NCBI GenBank assembly: GCA_026545765.1
Contig: CM048840.1
Location: 44,288,959 to 44,352,958 of the forward strand
Direction of reading: 5' to 3'
DNA length: 64,000 nt
DNA from: Plantago major
Lineage: Eukaryota; Streptophyta; Magnoliopsida; Lamiales; Plantaginaceae
Shown: in pieces, positions 15,001 through 27,400 of the stretch
How positions within the stretch are numbered: position 1 is the first letter of the stretch
How the letters are laid out: every line of letters starts with the position of its first letter
The notes under the pieces: generated by a model
Database searches by the model: none
Seen by the model: only the letters and a program-made list of their open reading frames with translations
What the model was told of the DNA's origin: nothing
Position numbers and translations under genes: made by a program

Positions 15001-18000
15001 CCACAAACCATATCATGTGAATAAAATTTGACACAAACTAACTCTATCGAAAGTGTTTCACAAAAAATCGTGTACTACCCCTTCGAAGTTTTATCAAGAC
15101 AAGAGGTCTCGGAAATACGCTTTTAAATCGAGGTTCGATCAACCAAAATAGTTCAATATGTGCGAGAATAGGTTTCATACCACAAACCATATCATGTGAA
15201 TAAAATTTGACACAAACTAACTCTATCGAGTGTTTCACAAAAATCGTGGTACTACCCCTTCGAAGTTTTATCAAGACAAGAGGTCTCGAAATACGCTTTT
15301 AAATCGAGGTTCGATCAACCAAAATAGTTCAATATGTGCGAGAATAGGTTTCATACCACAAACCATATCATGTGAATAAAATTTGACACAAACTAACTCT
15401 ATCGAGTGTTTCACAAAAAATCGTACTACTACCCCTTCGAAGTTTTATCAAGACAAGAGGTCTCGAAATACGCTTTTAAATCGAGGTTCGATCAACCAAA
15501 ATAGTTCAATATGTGCGAGAATAGGTTTCATACCACAAACCATATCATGTGAATAAAATTTGACAGAAACTAACTCTATCGAAAGTGTTTCACAAAAATC
15601 GTGTACTACCCCTTCGAAGTTTTATCAAGACAAGAGGTCTCGAAATACGCTTTTAAATCGAGGTTCGATCAACCAAAATAGTTCAATATGTGCGAGAATA
15701 GGTTTCATACCACAAACCATATCATGTGAATAAAATTTGACACAAACTAACTCTATCGAAAGTGTTTCACAAAAAATCGTGTACTACCCCCTTCGAGTTT
15801 TATCAAGACAAGAGGTCTCGAAATACGCTTTTAAATCGAGGTTCGATCAACCAAAATAGTTCAATATGTGCGAGAATAGGTTTCATACCACAAACCATAT
15901 CATGTGAATAAAATTTGACACAAACTAACTCTATCGAAAGTGTTTCACAAAAAATCGTGTACTACCCCTTCGAAGTTTTATTGAAGACAAGAGGTCTCGA
16001 AATACGCTTTTAAATCGAGGTTCGATCAACCAAAATAGTTCAATATGTGCGAGAATAGGTTTCATACCACAAACCATATCATGTGAATAAAATTTGACAC
16101 AAACTAACTCTATCGAGTGTTTCACAAAAAATCGTGTACTACCCCTTCGAAGTTTTATTGAAGACAAGAGGTCTCGAAATACGCTTTTAAATCGAGGTTC
16201 GATCAACCAAAATAGTTCAATATGTGCGAGAATAGGTTTCATACCACAAACCATATCATGTGAATAAAATTTGACACAAACTAACTCTATCGAAAGTGTT
16301 TCACAAAAATCGGTACTACCCTTCGAAGTTTTATCAAGACAAGAGGTCTCGAAATACGCTTTTAAATCGAGGTTCGATCAACCAAAATAGTTCAATATGT
16401 GCGAGAATAGGTTTCATACCACAAACCATATCATGTGAATAAAATTTGACACAAACTAACTCTATCGAAAGTGTTTCACAAAAATCGTGTACTACCCCTT
16501 CGAAGTTTTATCAAGACAAGAGGTCTCGGAAATACGCTTTTAAATCGAGGTTCGATCAACCAAAATAGTTCAATATGTGCGAGAATAGGTTTCATACCAC
16601 AAACCATATCATGTGAATAAAATTTGACACAAACTAACTCTATCGAAAGTGTTTCACAAAAATCGTGTACTACCCCTTTCGAAGTTTTATCAAGACAAGA
16701 GGTCTCGAAATACGCTTTTAAATCGAGGTTCGATCAACCAAAATAGTTCAATATGTGCGAGAATAGGTTTCATACCACAAACCATATCATGTGAATAAAA
16801 TTTGACACAAACTAACTCTATCGAAAGTGTTTCACAAAAAATCGTGTACTACCCCCTTCGAAGTTTTATCAAGACAAGAGGTCTCGAAATACGCTTTTAA
16901 ATCGAGGTTCGATCAACCAAAATAGTTCAATATGTGCGAGAATAGGTTTCATACCACAAACCATATCATGTGAATAAAATTTGACACAAACTAACTCTAT
17001 CGAAAGTGTTTCACAAAAAATCGTGTACTACCCCTTCGAAGTTTTATCAAGACAAGAGGTCTCGGAAATACGCTTTTAAATCGAGGTTCGATCAACCAAA
17101 ATAGTTCAATATGTGCGAGAATAGGTTTCATACCACAAACCATATCATGTGAATAAAATTTGACACAAACTAACTCTATCGAGTGTTTCACAAAAAATCG
17201 TGTACTACCCCTTTCGAAGTTTTATCAAGACAAGAGGTCTCGAAATACGCTTTTAAATCGAGGTTCGATCAACCAAAATAGTTCAATATGTGCGAGAATA
17301 GGTTTCATACCACAAACCATATCATGTGAATAAAATTTGACACAAACTAACTCTATCGAAAGTGTTTCACAAAAATCGTGTACTACCCCTTCGAAGTTTT
17401 ATCAAGACAAGAGGTCTCGAAATACGCTTTTAAATCGAGGTTCGATCAACCAAAATAGTTCAATATGTGCGAGAATAGGTTTCATACCACAAACCATATC
17501 ATGTGAATAAAATTTGACACAAACTAACTCTATCGAAAGTGTTTCACAAAAATCGTGTACTACCCCTTCGAAGTTTTATCAAGACAAGAGGTCTCGAAAT
17601 ACGCTTTTAAATCGAGGTTCGATCAACCAAAATAGTTCAATATGTGCGAGAATAGGTTTCATACCACAAACCATATCATGTGAATAAAATTTGACACAAA
17701 CTAACTCTATCGAAAGTGTTTCACAAAAAATCGTGTACTACCCCTTCGAAGTTTTATTGAAGACAAGAGGTCTCGAAATACGCTTTTAAATCGAGGTTCG
17801 ATCAACCAAAATAGTTCAATATGTGCGAGAATAGGTTTCATACCACAAACCATATCATGTGAATAAAATTTGACACAAACTAACTCTATCGAGTGTTTCA
17901 CAAAAATCGGTACTACCCCTTCGAAGTTTTATCAAGACAAGAGGTCTCGAAATACGCTTTTAAATCGAGGTTCGATCAACCAAAATAGTTCAATATGTGC

Positions 18001-21000
18001 GAGAATAGGTTTCATACCACAAACCATATCATGTGAATAAAATTTGACACAAACTAACTCTATCGAGTGTTTCACAAAAAATCGTGGTACTACCCCTTTC
18101 GAAGTTTTATTGAAGACAAGAGGTCTCGAAATACGCTTTTAAATCGAGGTTCGATCAACCAAAATAGTTCAATATGTGCGAGAATAGGTTTCATACCACA
18201 AACCATATCATGTGAATAAAATTTGACACAAACTAACTCTATCGAAAGTGTTTCACAAAAAATCGTGTACTACCCCTTCGAAGTTTTATCAAGACAAGAG
18301 GTCTCGAAATACGCTTTTAAATCGAGGTTCGATCAACCAAAATAGTTCAATATGTGCGAGAATAGGTTTCATACCACAAACCATATCATGTGAATAAAAT
18401 TTGACACAAACTAACTCTATCGAAAGTGTTTCACAAAAAATCGTGTACTACCCCTTCGAAGTTTTATCAAGACAAGAGGTCTCGAAATACGCTTTTAAAT
18501 CGAGGTTCGATCAACCAAAATAGTTCAATATGTGCGAGAATAGGTTTCATACCACAAACCATATCATGTGAATAAAATTTGACACAAACTAACTCTATCG
18601 AGTGTTTCACAAAAATCGTGTACTACCCCTTCGAGTTTTATCAAGACAAGAGGTCTCGAAATACGCTTTTAAATCGAGGTTCGATCAACCAAAATAGTTC
18701 AATATGTGCGAGAATAGGTTTCATACCACAAACCATATCATGTGAATAAAATTTGACACAAACTAACTCTATCGAGTGTTTCACAAAAATCGTGTACTAC
18801 CCCTTCGAAGTTTTATCAAGACAAGAGGTCTCGAAATACGCTTTTAAATCGAGGTTCGATCAACCAAAATAGTTCAATATGTGCGAGAATAGGTTTCATA
18901 CCACAAACCATATCATGTGAATAAAATTTGACACAAACTAACACTATCGAGTGTTTCACAAAAAATCGTGTACTACCCCTTCGAAGTTTTATTGAAGACA
19001 AGAGGTCTCGAAATACGCTTTTAAATCGAGGTTCGATCAACCAAAATAGTTCAATATGTGCGAGAATAGGTTTCATACCACAAACCATATCATGTGAATA
19101 AAATTTGACACAAACTAACTCTATCGAGTGTTTCACAAAAAATCGTGTACTACCCCTTCGAAGTTTTATTGAAGACAAGAGGTCTCGGAAATACGCTTTT
19201 AAATCGAGGTTCGATCAACCAAAATAGTTCAATATGTGCGAGAATAGGTTTCATACCACAAACCATATCATGTGAATAAAATTTGACACAAACTAACTCT
19301 ATCGAGTGTTTCACAAAAAATCGTGTACTACCCCTTCGAAGTTTTATTCAAGACAAGAGGTCTCGAAATACGCTTTTAAATCGAGGTTCGATCAACCAAA
19401 ATAGTTCAATATGTGCGAGAATAGGTTTCATACCACAAACCATATCATGTGAATAAAATTTGACACAAACTAACTCTATCGAAAGTGTTTCACAAAAAAT
19501 CGTGGTACTACCCTTCGAAGTTTTATTGAAGACAAGAGGTCTCGAAATACGCTTTTAAATCGAGGTTCGATCAACCAAAATAGTTCAATATGTGCGAGAA
19601 TAGGTTTCATACCACAAACCATATCATGTGAATAAAATTTGACACAAACTAACTCTATCGAAAGTGTTTCACAAAAATCGTGTACTACCCTTCGAAGTTT
19701 TATTGAAGACAAGAGGTCTCGGAAATACGCTTTTAAATCGAGGTTCGATCAACCAAAATAGTTCAATATGTGCGAGAATAGGTTTCATACCACAAACCAT
19801 ATCATGTGAATAAAATTTGACACAAACTAACTCTATCGAGTGTTTCACAAAAAATCGTGTACTACCCCTTCGAAGTTTTATTGAAGACAAGAGGTCTCGA
19901 AATACGCTTTTAAATCGAGGTTCGATCAACCAAAATAGTTCAATATGTGCGAGAATAGGTTTCATACCACAAACCATATCATGTGAATAAAATTTGACAC
20001 AAACTAACTCTATCGAAAGTGTTTCACAAAAAATCGGTACTACCCCTTCGAAGTTTTATTGAAGACAAGAGGTCTCGAAATACGCTTTTAAATCGAGGTT
20101 CGATCAACCAAAATAGTTCAATATGTGCGAGAATAGGTTTCATACCACAAACCATATCATGTGAATAAAATTTGACACAAACTAACTCTATCGAGTGTTT
20201 CACAAAAAATCGGTACTACCCCTTCGAAGTTTTATTGAAGACAAGAGGTCTCGAAATACGCTTTTAAATCGAGGTTCGATCAACCAAAATAGTTCAATAT
20301 GTGCGAGAATAGGTTTCATACCACAAACCATATCATGTGAATAAAATTTGACACAAACTAACTCTATCGAAAGTGTTTCACAAAAAATCGTGTACTACCC
20401 CTTTGAAGTTTTATTGAAGACAAGAGGTCTCGGAAATACGCTTTTAAATCGAGGTTCGATCAACCAAAATAGTTCAATATGTGCGAGAATAGGTTTCATA
20501 CCACAAACCATATCATGTGAATAAAATTTGACACAAACTAACTCTATCGAAAGTGTTTCACAAAAAATCGTGTACTACCCTTCGAAGTTTTATTGAAGAC
20601 AAGAGGTCTCGAAATACGCTTTTAAATCGAGGTTCGATCAACCAAAATAGTTCAATATGTGCGAGAATAGGTTTCATACCACAAACCATATCATGTGAAT
20701 AAAATTTGACACAAACTAACTCTATCGAGTGTTTCACAAAAAATCGTACTACCCCTTCGAAGTTTTATTGAAGACAAGAGGTCTCGGAAATACGCTTTTA
20801 AATCGAGGTTCGATCAACCAAAATAGTTCAATATGTGCGAGAATAGGTTTCATACCACAAACCATATCATGTGAATAAAATTTGACACAAACTAACTCTA
20901 TCGAAAGTGTTTCACAAAAAATCGTGTACTACCCCTTCGAAGTTTTATTGAAGACAAGAGGTCTCGAAATACGCTTTTAAATCGAGGTTCGATCAACCAA

Positions 21001-21289
21001 AATAGTTCAATATGTGCGAGAATAGGTTTCATACCACAAACCATATCATGTGAATAAAATTTGACACAAACTAACTCTATCGAAAGTGTTTCACAAAAAA
21101 TCGTGTACTACCCCTTCGAAGTTTTATTGAAGACAAGAGGTCTCGAAATACGCTTTTAAATCGAGGTTCGATCAACCAAAATAGTTCAATATGTGCGAGA
21201 ATAGGTTTCATACCACAAACCGTATCATGTGAATAAAATTTGACACAAACTAACTCTATCGAGTGTTTCACAAAAAATCGTGTACTACC

Positions 21290-21470
21290 CCGTTTAAGTT
21301 TTATTGAATACAAGAGGTCTCGGAAATACGTTTTTAAATCGAGGTTCGATCAACCAAAATGGTTCAATATGTGCGTAGAATAGGTTTCATACCAAAAACC
21401 ATATCATGTGAATAAAATTTGACACAAACTAACTCTATTGAGTGTTTCACAAAAAATCGTGTACTACCCC
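21290..21470. repeat. Outlier satellite monomer with several substitutions
   Basis: Within an otherwise near-uniform array this unit has CCCCGTTTAAG for CCCCTTCGAAG, GAATAC for GAAGAC, ACGTTTTT for ACGCTTTT, AATGGT for AATAGT, GCGTAGAA for GCGAGAA, ACCAAAAACC for ACCACAAACC and TATTG for TATCG. The unit just before it carries CCGTATC for CCATATC near 21222. Elsewhere substitutions are rare single events, for example near 10935, 13531, 15566, 18941 and 20403. Confidence 0.9.
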
Positions 21471-24400
21471 TTCGAAGTTTTATCAAGACAAGAGGTCTCG
21501 AAATACGCTTTTAAATCGAGGTTCGATCAACCAAAATAGTTCAATATGTGCGAGAATAGGTTTCATACCACAAACCATATCATGTGAATAAAATTTGACA
21601 CAAACTAACTCTATCGAGTGTTTCACAAAAAATCGTGTACTACCCTTCGAAGTTTTATTGAAGACAAGAGGTCTCGAAATACGCTTTTAAATCGAGGTTC
21701 GATCAACCAAAATAGTTCAATATGTGCGAGAATAGGTTTCATACCACAAACCATATCATGTGAATAAAATTTGACACAAACTAACTCTATCGAAAGTGTT
21801 TCACAAAAATCGGTACTACCCCTTCGAAGTTTTATCAAGACAAGAGGTCTCGAAATACGCTTTTAAATCGAGGTTCGATCAACCAAAATAGTTCAATATG
21901 TGCGAGAATAGGTTTCATACCACAAACCATATCATGTGAATAAAATTTGACACAAACTAACTCTATCGAAAGTGTTTCACAAAAATCGGTACTACCCCTT
22001 CGAAGTTTTATCAAGACAAGAGGTCTCGAAATACGCTTTTAAATCGAGGTTCGATCAACCAAAATAGTTCAATATGTGCGAGAATAGGTTTCATACCACA
22101 AACCATATCATGTGAATAAAATTTGACACAAACTAACTCTATCGAAAGTGTTTCACAAAAAATCGTGTACTACCCCTTCGAAGTTTTATCAAGACAAGAG
22201 GTCTCGAAATACGCTTTTAAATCGAGGTTCGATCAACCAAAATAGTTCAATATGTGCGAGAATAGGTTTCATACCACAAACCATATCATGTGAATAAAAT
22301 TTGACACAAACTAACTCTATCGAAAGTGTTTCACAAAAAATCGTGTACTACCCCCTTCGAAGTTTTATCAAGACAAGAGGTCTCGAAATACGCTTTTAAA
22401 TCGAGGTTCGATCAACCAAAATAGTTCAATATGTGCGAGAATAGGTTTCATACCACAAACCATATCATGTGAATAAAATTTGACACAAACTAACTCTATC
22501 GAAAGTGTTTCACAAAAAATCGTGTACTACCCCTTCGAGTTTTATCAAGACAAGAGGTCTCGAAATACGCTTTTAAATCGAGGTTCGATCAACCAAAATA
22601 GTTCAATATGTGCGAGAATAGGTTTCATACCACAAACCATATCATGTGAATAAAATTTGACACAAACTAACTCTATCGAAAGTGTTTCACAAAAATCGTG
22701 TACTACCCCTTCGAAGTTTTATTGAAGACAAGAGGTCTCGAAATACGCTTTTAAATCGAGGTTCGATCAACCAAAATAGTTCAATATGTGCGAGAATAGG
22801 TTTCATACCACAAACCATATCATGTGAATAAAATTTGACACAAACTAACTCTATCGAAAGTGTTTCACAAAAAATCGTGTACTACCCCTTTCGAGTTTTA
22901 TCAAGACAAGAGGTCTCGAAATACGCTTTTAAATCGAGGTTCGATCAACCAAAATAGTTCAATATGTGCGAGAATAGGTTTCATACCACAAACCATATCA
23001 TGTGAATAAAATTTGACACAAACTAACTCTATCGAAAGTGTTTCACAAAAATCGTGTACTACCCCTTCGAGTTTTATTGAAGACAAGAGGTCTCGAAATA
23101 CGCTTTTAAATCGAGGTTCGATCAACCAAAATAGTTCAATATGTGCGAGAATAGGTTTCATACCACAAACCATATCATGTGAATAAAATTTGACACAAAC
23201 TAACTCTATCGAAAGTGTTTCACAAAAATCGTGTACTACCCCTTCGAAGTTTTATTCAAGACAAGAGGTCTCGAAATACGCTTTTAAATCGAGGTTCGAT
23301 CAACCAAAATAGTTCAATATGTGCGAGAATAGGTTTCATACCACAAACCATATCATGTGAATAAAATTTGACACAAACTAACTCTATCGAGTGTTTCACA
23401 AAAAATCGTGTACTACCCCTTTCGAAGTTTTATCAAGACAAGAGGTCTCGAAATACGCTTTTAAATCGAGGTTCGATCAACCAAAATAGTTCAATATGTG
23501 CGAGAATAGGTTTCATACCACAAACCATATCATGTGAATAAAATTTGACACAAACTAACTCTATCGAGTGTTTCACAAAAAATCGTGTACTACCCCTTCG
23601 AAGTTTTATTGAAGACAAGAGGTCTCGAAATACGCTTTTAAATCGAGGTTCGATCAACCAAAATAGTTCAATATGTGCGAGAATAGGTTTCATACCACAA
23701 ACCATATCATGTGAATAAAATTTGACACAAACTAACTCTATCGAAAGTGTTTCACAAAAAATCGTGTACTACCCCTTCGAAGTTTTATTGAAGACAAGAG
23801 GTCTCGAAATACGCTTTTAAATCGAGGTTCGATCAACCAAAATAGTTCAATATGTGCGAGAATAGGTTTCATACCACAAACCATATCATGTGAATAAAAT
23901 TTGACACAAACTAACTCTATCGAGTGTTTCACAAAAATCGTGTACTACCCTTTCGAAGTTTTATTGAAGACAAGAGGTCTCGGAAATACGCTTTTAAATC
24001 GAGGTTCGATCAACCAAAATAGTTCAATATGTGCGAGAATAGGTTTCATACCACAAACCATATCATGTGAATAAAATTTGACACAAACTAACTCTATCGA
24101 AAGTGTTTCACAAAAAATCGTGGTACTACCCCTTCGAAGTTTTATTCAAGACAAGAGGTCTCGAAATACGCTTTTAAATCGAGGTTCGATCAACCAAAAT
24201 AGTTCAATATGTGCGAGAATAGGTTTCATACCACAAACCATATCATGTGAATAAAATTTGACACAAACTAACTCTATCGAAAGTGTTTCACAAAAAATCG
24301 GTACTACCCCTTCGAAGTTTTATCAAGACAAGAGGTCTCGAAATACGCTTTTAAATCGAGGTTCGATCAACCAAAATAGTTCAATATGTGCGAGAATAGG

Positions 24401-27400
24401 TTTCATACCACAAACCATATCATGTGAATAAAATTTGACACAAACTAACTCTATCGAAAGTGTTTCACAAAAAATCGTGTACTACCCTTCGAAGTTTTAT
24501 CAAGACAAGAGGTCTCGAAATACGCTTTTAAATCGAGGTTCGATCAACCAAAATAGTTCAATATGTGCGAGAATAGGTTTCATACCACAAACCATATCAT
24601 GTGAATAAAATTTGACACAAACTAACTCTATCGAGTGTTTCACAAAAATCGGTACTACCCCTTTCGAAGTTTTATCAAGACAAGAGGTCTCGAAATACGC
24701 TTTTAAATCGAGGTTCGATCAACCAAAATAGTTCAATATGTGCGAGAATAGGTTTCATACCACAAACCATATCATGTGAATAAAATTTGACACAAACTAA
24801 CTCTATCGAAAGTGTTTCACAAAAATCGTGTACTACCCCTTCGAAGTTTTATTCAAGACAAGAGGTCTCGAAATACGCTTTTAAATCGAGGTTCGATCAA
24901 CCAAAATAGTTCAATATGTGCGAGAATAGGTTTCATACCACAAACCATATCATGTGAATAAAATTTGACACAAACTAACTCTATCGAAAGTGTTTCACAA
25001 AAAATCGGTACTACCCCTTCGAAGTTTTATCAAGACAAGAGGTCTCGAAATACGCTTTTAAATCGAGGTTCGATCAACCAAAATAGTTCAATATGTGAGA
25101 ATAGGTTTCATACCACAAACCATATCATGTGAATAAAATTTGACACAAACTAACTCTATCGAAAGTGTTTCACAAAAAATCGTGTACTACCCCTTCGAAG
25201 TTTTATCAAGACAAGAGGTCTCGAAATACGCTTTTAAATCGAGGTTCGATCAACCAAAATAGTTCAATATGTGCGAGAATAGGTTTCATACCACAAACCA
25301 TATCATGTGAATAAAATTTGACACAAACTAACTCTATCGAAAGTGTTTCACAAAAAATCGGTACTACCCCTTCGAAGTTTTATCAAGACAAGAGGTCTCG
25401 AAATACGCTTTTAAATCGAGGTTCGATCAACCAAAATAGTTCAATATGTGTAGAATAGGTTTCATACCACAAACCATATCATGTGAATAAAATTTGACAC
25501 AAACTAACTCTATCGAAAGTGTTTCACAAAAATCGTGTACTACCCTTCGAAGTTTTATTCAAGACAAGAGGTCTCGAAATACGCTTTTAAATCGAGGTTC
25601 GATCAACCAAAATAGTTCAATATGTGCGAGAATAGGTTTCATACCACAAACCATATCATGTGAATAAAATTTGACACAAACTAACTCTATCGAAAGTGTT
25701 TCACAAAAATCGTGTACTACCCCTTCGAAGTTTTATCAAGACAAGAGGTCTCGAAATACGCTTTTAAATCGAGGTTCGATCAACCAAAATAGTTCAATAT
25801 GTGCGAGAATAGGTTTCATACCACAAACCATATCATGTGAATAAAATTTGACACAAACTAACTCTATCGAGTGTTTCACAAAAAATCGGTACTACCCCTT
25901 CGAAGTTTTATTGAAGACAAGAGGTCTCGGAAATACGCTTTTAAATCGAGGTTCGATCAACCAAAATAGTTCAATATGTGCGAGAATAGGTTTCATACCA
26001 CAAACCATATCATGTGAATAAAATTTGACACAAACTAACTCTATCGAGTGTTTCACAAAAATCGTGTACTACCCCTTCGAGTTTTATCAAGACAAGAGGT
26101 CTCGAAATACGCTTTTAAATCGAGGTTCGATCAACCAAAATAGTTCAATATGTGCGAGAATAGGTTTCATACCACAAACCATATCATGTGAATAAAATTT
26201 GACACAAACTAACTCTATCGAAAGTGTTTCACAAAAATCGTGTACTACCCCTTCGAAGTTTTATTGAAGACAAGAGGTCTCGAAATACGCTTTTAAATCG
26301 AGGTTCGATCAACCAAAATAGTTCAATATGCGAGAATAGGTTTCATACCACAAACCATATCATGTGAATAAAATTTGACACAAACTAACTCTATCGAAAG
26401 TGTTTCACAAAAAATCGTGTACTACCCTTCGAAGTTTTATCAAGACAAGAGGTCTCGAAATACGCTTTTAAATCGAGGTTCGATCAACCAAAATAGTTCA
26501 ATATGTGCGAGAATAGGTTTCATACCACAAACCATATCATGTGAATAAAATTTGACACAAACTAACTCTATCGAAAGTGTTTCACAAAAATCGGTACTAC
26601 CCCTTCGAAGTTTTATTGAAGACAAGAGGTCTCGAAATACGCTTTTAAATCGAGGTTCGATCAACCAAAATAGTTCAATATGTGCGAGAATAGGTTTCAT
26701 ACCACAAACCATATCATGTGAATAAAATTTGACACAAACTAACTCTATCGAAAGTGTTTCACAAAAATCGTGTACTACCCCTTCGAAGTTTTATTGAAGA
26801 CAAGAGGTCTCGGAAATACGCTTTTAAATCGAGGTTCGATCAACCAAAATAGTTCAATATGTGCGAGAATAGGTTTCATACCACAAACCATATCATGTGA
26901 ATAAAATTTGACACAAACTAACTCTATCGAAAGTGTTTCACAAAAATCGGTACTACCCCTTCGAAGTTTTATCAAGACAAGAGGTCTCGAAATACGCTTT
27001 TAAATCGAGGTTCGATCAACCAAAATAGTTCAATATGTGCGAGAATAGGTTTCATACCACAAACCATATCATGTGAATAAAATTTGACACAAACTAACTC
27101 TATCGAGTGTTTCACAAAAATCGTGTACTACCCCTTCGAAGTTTTATTGAAGACAAGAGGTCTCGAAATACGCTTTTAAATCGAGGTTCGATCAACCAAA
27201 ATAGTTCAATATGTGCGAGAATAGGTTTCATACCACAAACCATATCATGTGAATAAAATTTGACACAAACTAACTCTATCGAGTGTTTCACAAAAATCGT
27301 GTACTACCCCTTCGAAGTTTTATTGAAGACAAGAGGTCTCGGAAATACGCTTAAATCGAGGTTCGATCAACCAAAATAGTTCAATATGTGCGAGAATAGG

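Noticed and set aside
18816..19178. 120-codon minus-strand open frame in the satellite (and about 30 similar ones)
   Set aside because: The frame exists only where adjacent units are multiples of three; it has no start context, no codon-biased variation and is repeated by the satellite itself.
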